Of a DNA stretch of 64,000 nt, positions 28,099 through 36,439 are shown one piece after another (the first letter of the stretch is position 1; every line of letters starts with the position of its first letter). Location: positions 32,375 to 96,374 of the forward strand of contig NZ_JOCB01000014.1 of NCBI RefSeq assembly GCF_000718775.1. Direction: 5' to 3'. The DNA is from Streptomyces sp. NRRL S-31 (GTDB lineage Bacteria; Actinomycetota; Actinomycetes; Streptomycetales; Streptomycetaceae). The translations under genes and the position numbers were made by a program. Under the pieces are notes generated by a model that saw only the letters and a program-made list of their open reading frames with translations, did not search any database and was not told the origin of the DNA.

Positions 28099-29001
28099 TT
28101 GATTACCGGCATTATGGGCACCCGCCTTCGCAAAGCCGCCGCCGTCGCCGTCACCTCCGGCGCGCTCGCCGCCACCGGTGCCCTCACCGCGGCGCCCGCA
28201 CAGGCCGTCACCGCGCCCTCGATCGTGGCCAAGGGCGGGTACCTCATGAACAACGGGAACAGCTCGACGCTGTTCACGAAGCAGGCCGACACGCGGCTCG
28301 CCACCGGTTCCACCACCAAGATCATGACCGCCAAGGTCGTGCTCGCGCAGTCGAACCTCAACCTGGACACCAAGGTCACGATCCAGAAGGCGTACAGCGA
28401 CTACGTCGTCAAGAACAACGCCTCCCAGGCGCACCTGATCGTCGGTGACAAGGTGACCGTCCGCCAGCTGCTGTACGGTCTGATGCTGCCGTCCGGCTGC
28501 GACGCCGCCTACGCGCTCGCCGACAAGTACGGTTCCGGCTCCACCCGCGACGCGCGCGTGAAGAGCTTCATCGGCAAGATGAACACCGCCGCGAAGAACC
28601 TGGGTCTGAAGAACACCCACTTCGACTCCTTCGACGGCATCGGCAACGGCACCAACTACTCGACGCCGCGCGACCTGACGAAGATTGCCAGCAGCGCGAT
28701 GAAGAACTCCACGTTCCGTACGGTCGTCAAGACGAAGTCGTACACCGCCAAGACGCAGACCAAGTCGGGCGGCACCCGCACGATGGCCCCGTGGACCAAC
28801 ACCAACGGGCTGCTCAGCAGCTACAGCGGGACCATCGGCGTGAAGACCGGCTCCGGTCCGGAGGCCAAGTACTGCCTGGTCTTCGCCGCGACCCGGAACG
28901 GCAAGACGGTCATCGGCACCGTCCTCGCCTCCTCCTCCATCACCCAGCGTGAGACGGACGCGAAGAAGCTGCTCAACTACGGCTTCTCCCGCCTCGGCTG
29001 A
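28099..29001 (+). CDS. Serine DD-peptidase of the Streptomyces K15 type
   Basis: 300 residues from a TTG start that has a GGGGT ribosome site; ATG at 28114 is the alternative. A signal peptide ends near APAQA (residues 32-36). Catalytic motifs are S71-T-T-K74, then S132-G-C134 in place of the usual SxN, then KTG in GVKTGSG. The Ser-Gly-Cys motif is the hallmark of the Streptomyces K15 DD-transpeptidase, which cross-links or trims peptidoglycan stem peptides outside the membrane. The similarity to K15 is high along the whole protein. Length and lack of a C-terminal anchor suggest a secreted or loosely bound enzyme. Confidence 0.93.
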   Translation: MITGIMGTRLRKAAAVAVTSGALAATGALTAAPAQAVTAPSIVAKGGYLMNNGNSSTLFTKQADTRLATGSTTKIMTAKVVLAQSNLNLDTKVTIQKAYSDYVVKNNASQAHLIVGDKVTVRQLLYGLMLPSGCDAAYALADKYGSGSTRDARVKSFIGKMNTAAKNLGLKNTHFDSFDGIGNGTNYSTPRDLTKIASSAMKNSTFRTVVKTKSYTAKTQTKSGGTRTMAPWTNTNGLLSSYSGTIGVKTGSGPEAKYCLVFAATRNGKTVIGTVLASSSITQRETDAKKLLNYGFSRLG

Positions 29002-29016
29002 CCCCCGCACAGCCCG

Positions 29017-29047
29017 AAGGGCCCGCCGCGACCAGCGGCGGGCCCTT
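29017..29047. terminator. Hairpin terminator between the DD-peptidase and first bkd operon
   Basis: AAGGGCCCGCCGC (29017-29029) and its exact complement (29035-29047) form a 13-bp stem with a GACCA loop between convergent genes. Confidence 0.85.
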
Positions 29048-29076
29048 GCCGTTGCGTTCGGCTGACGACGGTGCCG

Positions 29077-30450
29077 TCAGGCCCAGGTGATCAGCCTCTT
29101 GGGCTGTTCCAGGACCGCCGCGACATCCGCCAGGACCTTGGAGCCCAGCTCGCCGTCGACCAGGCGGTGGTCGAAACTGAGCGCCAGGGTGGTGACCTGA
29201 CGCGGCTTCACCTTGCCCTTGTGCACCCACGGCTGGAGCTTGATCGCGCCGACCGCGAGGATCGCCGACTCGCCCGGGTTGAGGAGCGGGGTGCCCGTGT
29301 CCACGCCGAAGACGCCGACGTTGGTGATGGTCACCGTGCCGCCCTGCATCGCCGCGGGCGAGGTCTTGCCCTCCCGCGCCGTCGCCACCAGTTCGCCCAG
29401 CGCCTCGGCCAGCTGCGGGAGCGTCTTGGCGTGCGCGTCCTTGACGTTCGGGACGATCAGGCCACGGGGAGTGGCCGCCGCGATGCCCAGGTTCACGTAG
29501 TGCTTGAGCACGATCTCCTGGTTCGCCTCGTCCCAGGAGGCGTTGATGTCCGGGTTCCGCTTGATGGCGACCAGCAGGGCCTTGGCGATCAGCAGGAGCG
29601 GGTTGACCCGCAGTCCCTGCATGTCCTTGTCCTGCTTCAGCTCCTCGACCAGCTTCATCGTGCGGGTCACGTCGACCGTCACGAACTCGGTGACGTGCGG
29701 AGCCGTGAAGGCCGAGCCGACCATCGCCTGCGCGGTGGCCTTGCGGACGCCCTTGACCGGGAGGCGGGTCTCGCGCGCGGTGTCGTACGACGCCACGGGC
29801 GACGGGGCCGCGGGGGCGGCGGCCGGGGCGGCGGCCACGGGCGCGGCCGCGGCGTGGACGTCCTCCCGGGTGATCACACCGTCCGGGCCGGACGGGGTGA
29901 CTGCCGCCAGGTCGACGCCCAGGTCCTTGGCGAGCTTGCGCACCGGGGGCTTGGCCAGCGGGCGGGACGTCCCGGTGCCCGCGCCGGCGTGCCCGTTCAG
30001 CTCCGTCCGGACCGCCTGCGCCGGCGCCGGAACGGTGACCTGGGGGCCCTTGCGCGGGCGCCGCTTGGTGGAGGTCGTCGCCACGCCGTACCCGACGAGG
30101 ACCGGCTGCCGGCCCTCCGGTTTCGGCTCCGCCGGCTCCTCCTTCGGCCGGGCGGGCTCGGCCGCCGGCCGCTCGGCGGGGGCCTCCGGCGCGGCGGCAC
30201 CGGCCACGGCCACCGCGATGATGGGCGTGCCCACGTCCACCGTGGTGCCCTCGGGGAAGTGCAGTTCGCGGACCACGCCGTCGTAGGGGATGGGGAGTTC
30301 CACCGCCGCCTTGGCGGTCTCCACCTCGCAGACGACCTGGCCGTCGGTGACGGTGTCACCCGGCTGGACGTACCACTTGAGGATCTCGGCCTCGGTGAGT
30401 CCCTCGCCCACGTCGGGCATCTTGAACTCGCGTACGGACGCTTCCGTCAT
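29077..30450 (-). CDS. bkdC: Branched-chain 2-oxo acid dehydrogenase E2 (dihydrolipoyl acyltransferase), first copy
   Basis: 457 residues from ATG 30450; GTG 30459 would add three residues, but its ribosome site is too close. An N-terminal lipoyl domain has the modified lysine K47 in ETAKA. An Ala/Pro/Glu-rich linker is followed by a peripheral subunit-binding domain (about 160-200) and the acyltransferase core, with catalytic H428-x-x-x-D432-G. It transfers the branched acyl group from E1 to CoA. Last gene of the operon with the E1 genes. Products are primers for branched fatty acids and precursors for polyketides. The specific symbol is by analogy. Confidence 0.92.
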   Translation of the reverse strand: MTEASVREFKMPDVGEGLTEAEILKWYVQPGDTVTDGQVVCEVETAKAAVELPIPYDGVVRELHFPEGTTVDVGTPIIAVAVAGAAAPEAPAERPAAEPARPKEEPAEPKPEGRQPVLVGYGVATTSTKRRPRKGPQVTVPAPAQAVRTELNGHAGAGTGTSRPLAKPPVRKLAKDLGVDLAAVTPSGPDGVITREDVHAAAAPVAAAPAAAPAAPSPVASYDTARETRLPVKGVRKATAQAMVGSAFTAPHVTEFVTVDVTRTMKLVEELKQDKDMQGLRVNPLLLIAKALLVAIKRNPDINASWDEANQEIVLKHYVNLGIAAATPRGLIVPNVKDAHAKTLPQLAEALGELVATAREGKTSPAAMQGGTVTITNVGVFGVDTGTPLLNPGESAILAVGAIKLQPWVHKGKVKPRQVTTLALSFDHRLVDGELGSKVLADVAAVLEQPKRLITWA

Positions 30451-30468
30451 CGTCGTCACGGCCCTTTC

Positions 30469-31446
30469 TCAGTACGCCAGCGAGCGGTCGACGGCGTCGA
30501 GCACGCGGTCCAGGTCCGGCAGGTACTCCTCCTCCAGCCGCGCCGGCGGGTACGGGGCGTGGTAGCCGCCGACCCGCAGGACCGGGGCCTCCAGGTGGTA
30601 GAAGCAGCGCTCGGTGATCCGCGCGGCGATCTCCGCGCCGGAGCCGAAGAACACCGGCGCCTCGTGCACCACGACCAGGCGGCGGGTCTTCTCCACCGAC
30701 GCCTGGACGGCGTCGAAGTCGAGGGGGCTGACCGAGCGCAGGTCCAGGACCTCCAGGGACTTGCCCTCCTCGGCCGCCGCGTCCGCGACCTCCCGGCAGA
30801 GCTTCACCATCGGGCCGTAGGCGGCCAGGGTGAGGTCCGTGCCCTCGCGGACCACGCGCGCCTTGTGCAGCGGGGCCGGGATCGCCTCGGGGTCGACCTC
30901 GCCCTTGTCCCAGTAGCGCCGCTTGGGCTCGAAGTAGATCACCGGGTCGTCGCTCTGGATGGCCTGCTGCATCATCCAGTACGCGTCGGAGGAGTTGGAC
31001 GGGCTGACCACCTTCAGGCCGGCCACGTGCGCGAACAGCGCCTCGGGGGACTCGGAGTGGTGCTCGACCGCGCCGATGCCGCCGCCGTAGGGGATGCGGA
31101 TGACGACCGGCAGCTTGACCTTGCCCAGGGAGCGGGCGTGCATCTTGGCGAGCTGGGTGACGATCTGGTCGTAGGCGGGGAAGACGAAGCCGTCGAACTG
31201 GATCTCCACCACCGGGCGGTAGCCGCGCAGGGCCAGGCCGATCGCGGTGCCGACGATGCCGGACTCGGCGAGCGGGGTGTCGATGACCCGGCTCTCGCCG
31301 AAGTCCTTCTGGAGGCCGTCCGTCACCCGGAAGACACCGCCGAGCTTGCCGACGTCCTCGCCCATGACGAGGACCTTGGGGTCGGTGTCCAGCGCGCGGC
31401 GCAGCGACTCGTTGATGGCCTTGGCCATCGCCATCTTCTCGGCCAT
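30469..31446 (-). CDS. bkdB: Branched-chain 2-oxo acid dehydrogenase E1 beta, first copy
   Basis: 325 residues; the C-terminal part of the heterotetrameric E1 with a transketolase pyrimidine-binding domain and C-terminal domain. The segments GEDVG and the DTPLAE motif near residue 55-60, which helps bind thiamine diphosphate, are intact. It starts one base after the E1 alpha stop, so the two are tightly coupled. It decarboxylates 2-oxo acids from Val, Leu and Ile with E1 alpha. Confidence 0.92.
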   Translation of the reverse strand: MAEKMAMAKAINESLRRALDTDPKVLVMGEDVGKLGGVFRVTDGLQKDFGESRVIDTPLAESGIVGTAIGLALRGYRPVVEIQFDGFVFPAYDQIVTQLAKMHARSLGKVKLPVVIRIPYGGGIGAVEHHSESPEALFAHVAGLKVVSPSNSSDAYWMMQQAIQSDDPVIYFEPKRRYWDKGEVDPEAIPAPLHKARVVREGTDLTLAAYGPMVKLCREVADAAAEEGKSLEVLDLRSVSPLDFDAVQASVEKTRRLVVVHEAPVFFGSGAEIAARITERCFYHLEAPVLRVGGYHAPYPPARLEEEYLPDLDRVLDAVDRSLAY

Positions 31447-31447
31447 C

Positions 31448-32665
31448 TCAGTGACCCCCTTCCTCGGCGAACGACGCCTGGTACGCGGCGAACTGGGCGC
31501 GCTCCTCGTCGACGAGCGCGTGCCCGTCCGCGTACGCGTGCTCGAAGAGGGCGAAGTGATCCGGGTCGGGCATGGCGCGGACCGCTTCGCGCACCCGCTT
31601 GCCCAACGTCTCGGACTCGGCCTCGAGTTCCGCGAAGAATCCCTCGTCCGCGTGACCGGAGGACTCCAGGTGCCGCCGCAGGCGCAGGATCGGGTCCTTT
31701 GCCTCCCAGGCCAGCCGCTCCTCGTCGCCCCGGTAACGGGAGGGATCGTCGGAGGTGGTGTGGGCGCCCATGCGGTAGGTGTACGCCTCGACCAGGGTGG
31801 GGCCCTCGCCGCGGCGGGCGCGCTCCAGCGCCCACTTGGTGACCGCGAGGCAGGCCAGCACGTCGTTGCCGTCGACGCGGACGCCGGGGAAGCCGTAGCC
31901 CTGGGCCCGCTGGTAGAGCGGCACACGGGTCTGCTTCTCGGTGGGCTCGGAGATCGCCCACTGGTTGTTCTGGCAGAAGAAGACCACCGGGGCGTTGTAG
32001 ACCGCGGAGAAGGTGAACGATTCGGCCACGTCACCCTGGCTGGAGGCGCCGTCGCCGAAGTAGGCGATGACGGCCGAGTCCGCGCCGTCCTTGGCCACGC
32101 CCATCGCGTAGCCGGTGGCGTGCAGCGCCTGGGAGCCGATGACGATCGTGTAGAGGTGGAAGTTGTTGCTGTTCGGGTCCCAGCCGCCGTTGTTCACGCC
32201 GCGGAACATGCCGAGCAGGTTGGTCGGGTCGACGCCGCGGCACCAGGCGACGCCGTGCTCGCGGTAGGTCGGGAAGACGTAGTCGTCCTCACGGGTGGCC
32301 CGGCCGGAGCCGATCTGGGCGGCCTCCTGGCCCAGCAGGGAGGCCCACAGGCCCAGTTCGCCCTGGCGCTGGAGGGCCGTGGCCTCGGCGTCGAAACGGC
32401 GGGTGAGCACCATGTCGCGGTACAGGCCGCGCAGCTCTTCGGGGGTGATGCCGGCGACGTAGGCGTCGTACTCGGCGTTCTCGACCCGCTCGCCCTCCGG
32501 CGTGAGGAGCTGCACGAGTCCGGGCTCGGCGCTCTTCTTCGCGGCACTGCGGGTGGTGCGGGTGGTGCGCTTGGTGCCGGTGGCTCCGGTCTTGCTGCCG
32601 GTGGTGCCGGCTTTGCCTGCGGCGGTGCGTCGCGGCTTGCGCGCGGCACTGCTCTCCACGGTCAC
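31448..32665 (-). CDS. bkdA: Branched-chain 2-oxo acid dehydrogenase E1 alpha, first copy, with basic N-terminal tail
   Basis: 405 residues from GTG 32665 after a GGAGGAG ribosome site. The thiamine diphosphate motif is intact: GDG in YFGDGASS, ending in QNNQW. Before the enzyme domain, residues about 4-44 form an unusual tail rich in Lys, Arg, Ala, Thr and Gly with repeated TK/TR/KK pairs, absent from the second copy. It is the first gene of the operon. Upstream lies a 677-bp region with an AT-rich palindrome. Confidence 0.9.
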   Translation of the reverse strand: MTVESSAARKPRRTAAGKAGTTGSKTGATGTKRTTRTTRSAAKKSAEPGLVQLLTPEGERVENAEYDAYVAGITPEELRGLYRDMVLTRRFDAEATALQRQGELGLWASLLGQEAAQIGSGRATREDDYVFPTYREHGVAWCRGVDPTNLLGMFRGVNNGGWDPNSNNFHLYTIVIGSQALHATGYAMGVAKDGADSAVIAYFGDGASSQGDVAESFTFSAVYNAPVVFFCQNNQWAISEPTEKQTRVPLYQRAQGYGFPGVRVDGNDVLACLAVTKWALERARRGEGPTLVEAYTYRMGAHTTSDDPSRYRGDEERLAWEAKDPILRLRRHLESSGHADEGFFAELEAESETLGKRVREAVRAMPDPDHFALFEHAYADGHALVDEERAQFAAYQASFAEEGGH

Positions 32666-33342
32666 GTGTGCTCCTCCGTCGTTCCGGCCCCCGGGGTTGC
32701 CGGTAGGCCAGTGCGGCTCACCTGTTTCGACCACCGGGCACGGGGTGGGTGCCACTCGGCCGGGAACAGGCGTGACAGGTGCCCCGGCGAGCGCCCTGCA
32801 ACCATCACGTTACCCAGTGCCTCACATTTCTGTGAAACCCCGTTTGACCTGCGATTTTGCTTGGATTTCCAAGTAAATCGAGGTGATGTGAAAGCGCGCT
32901 GGTCACAGCCTTGCGGCGGTCCGGAGCAACCGCACGTTATCCCGTCGACCCAGGCCACGGGAAGAGTTCCCTGTGAGACGCGCCTCGTACCCGAAGACGG
33001 AAAAGTCCAGGCATTTCCGGGCGTCGGCCACGGAAACGTCCGCCGGCCGGGCGCCGGGGCCGTCGGGGTGACCGGAGGAGCGCGGGAACCCGGCAGGCGG
33101 TTCCGGCCATCCGCGGGACGGGGGCGGAAGGGAACGTTCCGGGCCGCCCGGCGGACCGGCCGTACACGGGCCTCCCTGGAGTCCCACGAGCCACCCGGAT
33201 GCGCCAGGTCGTGGCACCCGGACACACACCGTGTCACCCGTATGCAGGCGGGAAAGCACCGTCGTGACCGAAAGAGACCATCAGCGACTGCCTGTGACAA
33301 GCCCCAGCTCACGGGCGTCTCGCGTGCCCTAACATCTGGCGC
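32666..33342. promoter_or_regulatory. Long divergent intergenic region upstream of the first bkd operon
   Basis: This 677-bp stretch separates E1 alpha (-) from the phosphotransferase-like gene (+). It contains the palindrome described at 32856-32877 and an AT-rich patch around 32815-32890. At its right end TAACAT at 33330-33335 lies seven bases before the GTG at 33343, consistent with a leaderless promoter. No RNA gene or supported small ORF was recognised in it. Confidence 0.5.
32856..32877. promoter_or_regulatory. AT-rich palindrome, candidate operator of the first bkd operon
   Basis: TTTGCTTGGATTTCCAAGTAAA pairs at 9 of 10 positions around a two-base centre, in a patch far more AT-rich than the genome. 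It lies 191 bp upstream of the E1 alpha start. Lrp/AsnC proteins favour such sites, and an Lrp/AsnC gene is near the second bkd operon; the link is inference. Confidence 0.5.
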
Positions 33343-34386
33343 GTGCCGCGCTCATGTGTACCACCCCTCAAGCCCCATGCGCCCCCTCTGGGCGCCCTGC
33401 TCCGCCTGTACGCCGCGGGTACCGCCCTCACCTGCGAGCCGGTCGACCAGGGGCTGCTCAACCGCGGCTACCGGCTGTGCACCACCCGCGGCCGCTACTT
33501 CCTCAAGCACCACTTCGACCCCGACACCGCCGATCCGGCCGCCATCGAACGCCGGCACCGGGCCACCCAGCGCCTCGCCGAGCTCGGCGTCCCGGTCGCC
33601 CCGCCGCTCGCGCACCGGGAGGGCCGCACGGTCGCCGTCGTCGGCGGCCACGCCTACGCGCTGCACCCCTGGATCGACGGCAGACACCGCGACGGCGGCC
33701 AGCTCACCCGTGGACAGAGCGCCCGGCTGGGGACGCTCCTCGGAGCCGTCCACGCCTGTCTGGAGCGCGTCATGCCCCCCAAGGCGCGCACCCGCCCGGC
33801 GACCGGCCCGCACCCCGTGGAGAGCGCCGACCCGGCCGACACCTTCGCCCTCATCGACGGCCTGCTCGCGCACGTCCGCCGGCACCGCCCCGCCGACGCC
33901 TTCGACGAACTGGCCCGGCACCGGCTGCTGGAGCGCCGCGCGCTGCTGGAGCAGCACGCGGGCCGGCGTCCGCCGCGCGGCGGCCCGGTGGGCTGGGTGC
34001 ACGGCGACTTCCACCCGTTCAACCTGCTCTACAAGGACGACGCCCCGGCCGCCATCGTGGACTGGGACCGGCTCGGTGTGCAGCCGCGCGCGGAGGAGGC
34101 CGTGCGCGCCGCCGTGATCTTCTTCGTCCGGCCCGGCGGGACGCTGGACCTGCCGAAGGTGCGTGCCTACGCGCGCGCGTACCGGCGCGCGGCCGGCGCC
34201 ACGCCCGCGGAGCTGGCGGCGGCCGTGCACCGGGTGTGGTGGGAGCGGCTGAACGACTTCTGGATGCTGCGCTGGCACTACGAGCGCGGCGACACGCGCG
34301 CGGACCGCCAGTTCCCGGCCGCGTCGGCACTCGCGGTGTGGTGGACGCGCGAGTACGACGCGGTCTGCGACGGATTCGTGCGGTGA
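33343..34386 (+). CDS. Aminoglycoside phosphotransferase-like (APH/choline kinase fold) protein
   Basis: 347 residues. The nucleotide-binding N lobe includes R-Y-F-L-K-H with the conserved lysine, and the C lobe carries the catalytic loop VHGDFHPFNLL and the metal-binding I-V-D-W-D. These match the APH superfamily, which includes antibiotic, choline, homoserine and sugar kinases. Nothing indicates antibiotic resistance in particular. GTG 33343 lies just after a possible -10 element, so the message may be leaderless. Convergent with a Ser/Thr kinase gene. Confidence 0.85.
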   Translation: MPRSCVPPLKPHAPPLGALLRLYAAGTALTCEPVDQGLLNRGYRLCTTRGRYFLKHHFDPDTADPAAIERRHRATQRLAELGVPVAPPLAHREGRTVAVVGGHAYALHPWIDGRHRDGGQLTRGQSARLGTLLGAVHACLERVMPPKARTRPATGPHPVESADPADTFALIDGLLAHVRRHRPADAFDELARHRLLERRALLEQHAGRRPPRGGPVGWVHGDFHPFNLLYKDDAPAAIVDWDRLGVQPRAEEAVRAAVIFFVRPGGTLDLPKVRAYARAYRRAAGATPAELAAAVHRVWWERLNDFWMLRWHYERGDTRADRQFPAASALAVWWTREYDAVCDGFVR

Positions 34387-34437
34387 GCGGCCGGCGTCAC
34401 CTCAGGAGGGGTCCGGACCGGGCACCGGAGGTGCGCT

Positions 34438-36096
34438 TCAACCGGCGGTGTCGCCGGTGGTCCCGAGCGTGGTGGTCCCCTCGGCGGTGCCGCCGCCGTC
34501 GGTGGTCCCGGCATCGGTGGTCCCGCCGTCGGTCGTCCCGCCGTCGGTCGTCCCGCCGTCGGTGGTGCCGCCGTTCGTGGTGCCGCCGTCTGTCGGGTTC
34601 GTGGGCTGCGTCTGCGTGGGCTGCGGGTCCGAGGGCTCGCTGCTCGGCGTCGACGGCGCCGACTGCGACTGGCTGTAGGACGGCGTGGTGGCCGGCGGCC
34701 AGCCGGAGCCGGAACCCGTGCCCGTGCCCGTGTCCGAGCCGCCCGTGTCCGTGGCGGAGTTCGACGGCTCCTCGGTGTCCGTCTCGGACGAGGTGGGCGA
34801 GGGCGACTCGTCCTTCGTGTTCTTGGAGTGCGTCGTCGTCGGCTTGGTGTCGATGCCGTTGCCGTCGCCGCCGCCCGCGCCGTTCAGCGCCAGCGCCACG
34901 CCCCCCGCGATCGCGACGACCGCGAGGACGGCGAGGATCCACAGCTTGCCGCGCCCGCTGCCCTTGTTGCCGTGCCCCTCGAAACCGCCGTCGTCACCGC
35001 CGCCGTACCCGGCGGGCAGGATCGACTGCGGGATCTGAGTGGTGCCGCCCGCGTCCATGGGATGCGGCATGACGGTCGTCCCGGCGAAGCCGGCCGCCGC
35101 GGCGTGCCTGCCGTCGGGCGCCTCCACCGGACCGGTGTTCCAGGTGCCGGTGTGGCCGCCCTGCTCGTACAGCATCTGGAGGGCGTACTGGGCCAGGCCG
35201 CGCATCTCCTCGGCCGTCTGGAACCGGTCGTCGGGGTCCTTGGCGAGGGAACGCATGACCAGGCCGTCCAGCTCCGGCGGGCAGGTGCCGTCGGTGACCT
35301 GCGACGGCGGCACCGGCATGTCCTGGACGTGCTGGTAGACCACCGACAGCGGGGTCTCGCCGGTGAACGGGGGCCGCAGCGAGAGCAGTTCGTACAGCAG
35401 GCAGCCGGTCGCGTACAGGTCGGAGCGGTGGTCGACGGCCTTGCCGAGCGCCTGCTCCGGGGAGAGGTACTGCGGGGTGCCCATGACCATGCCGGTCTGC
35501 GTCATCGTCGTGGACGCGCCGTGCAGGGCGCGGGCGATGCCGAAGTCCATCACCTTCACGGCACCACTGTGGGTGATGATGACATTCGCCGGCTTGATGT
35601 CACGGTGCACGATGCCGTGCTGGTGCGAGTAGGCGAGCGCCTCCAGCACACCGGAGACGATGATCAGCGCCTGCTCGGGGCCCGGCGCCTCGGCGTTCAT
35701 CAGCAGGTCGCGGATGGTGCGGCCCTCGACCAGCTCCATGACGATGTACGGCACGGGCTGGCCGCCCGCCGCCATGTCCTCGCCGGAGTCGTACACGGCG
35801 ACGATCGCGTGGTGGTTGAGGCCCGCGACGGACTGTGCCTCACGGGTGAAACGGGCCTTGGAGACCGGGTCCTCGGCCAGGTCCGCGCGGAGCAGTTTGA
35901 CCGCGACCGTGCGGCCCAGGCGCACGTCCTCGGCCGCGAACACCTCGGCCATGCCGCCCCGGCCCAGCCGGTGCGTGAGCCGGTACCGGCCATCGCCGAC
36001 GAGCCCGCCGTTGCCCCACAGCTCCGGCGCGTCCGACATGCCGCCGCCAGTCGCCTCGGGGTCGGACGGGCCCTGAGAGCGCTGCGTCTGTGCCAT
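34438..36096 (-). CDS. Membrane Ser/Thr protein kinase with Gly/Thr-rich extracellular tail
   Basis: 552 residues. The kinase domain (about 35-300) has V-A-V-K, the catalytic HRDIKPAN loop and the DFG motif. A cytoplasmic linker precedes one membrane helix at about 384-404. The outside part has no PASTA domain; it is a Ser/Thr/Glu-rich stretch ending in repeats of GGTTD/GGTTN. The start is ATG at 36096. It is divergent from a second kinase gene. Substrates are unknown. Confidence 0.92.
   Translation of the reverse strand: MAQTQRSQGPSDPEATGGGMSDAPELWGNGGLVGDGRYRLTHRLGRGGMAEVFAAEDVRLGRTVAVKLLRADLAEDPVSKARFTREAQSVAGLNHHAIVAVYDSGEDMAAGGQPVPYIVMELVEGRTIRDLLMNAEAPGPEQALIIVSGVLEALAYSHQHGIVHRDIKPANVIITHSGAVKVMDFGIARALHGASTTMTQTGMVMGTPQYLSPEQALGKAVDHRSDLYATGCLLYELLSLRPPFTGETPLSVVYQHVQDMPVPPSQVTDGTCPPELDGLVMRSLAKDPDDRFQTAEEMRGLAQYALQMLYEQGGHTGTWNTGPVEAPDGRHAAAAGFAGTTVMPHPMDAGGTTQIPQSILPAGYGGGDDGGFEGHGNKGSGRGKLWILAVLAVVAIAGGVALALNGAGGGDGNGIDTKPTTTHSKNTKDESPSPTSSETDTEEPSNSATDTGGSDTGTGTGSGSGWPPATTPSYSQSQSAPSTPSSEPSDPQPTQTQPTNPTDGGTTNGGTTDGGTTDGGTTDGGTTDAGTTDGGGTAEGTTTLGTTGDTAG
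34480..34590. repeat. Short tandem repeats encoding the GGTTD tail
   Basis: On the minus strand a 15-base unit encoding Gly-Gly-Thr-Thr-Asp is repeated about six times with small changes. The repeats are coding and in frame, so copy number could vary without frameshift. Confidence 0.75.
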
Positions 36097-36439
36097 CAGT
36101 CCTCGCCGTCGTTTCTGCCCGCGGTGCGCGCGGTGTTGTCACGGTCTTCGTCGGCCACGCTACAGCCTCCGTGGGTGCCGCCGGTTCGGAACGGCGTCCG
36201 GGACCGGCCCGGGACGGACCGGTCATGAAACCTCCCGCACGTGCCGTCGCGCAAATTCCGTGCGCCGTTCGTCCGGCCCCGGTAACGCTTGCGCGACGCT
36301 TCCTGCCCGTACGGTCACGGAACGGGCACCGCGCTTGACGTGTCGGTGCCCTGGGGCAGACTTGGCCGGGAATGAGCCATTCGATCAAGGCCTGTCCGCT
36401 GGACGACGGCGCCGGGCGGCCAGTGGGGGACGCGGAGAG
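36097..36439. promoter_or_regulatory. Divergent promoter region between the two kinase genes
   Basis: This 343-bp spacer must hold promoters for both kinases. I saw no repeat, palindrome or RNA gene in it that I could support. The ribosome site GGGGGA at 36424-36429 belongs to the rightward kinase. Confidence 0.4.

Noticed and set aside
33343..34386. Antibiotic resistance gene (aminoglycoside phosphotransferase)
   Set aside because: Only the broad APH/choline kinase fold is evident; nothing ties it to an antibiotic, and such proteins are common housekeeping kinases.
34480..34590. Regular short repeats as iterons or an origin
   Set aside because: They encode the GGTTD tail of a kinase and keep the reading frame.
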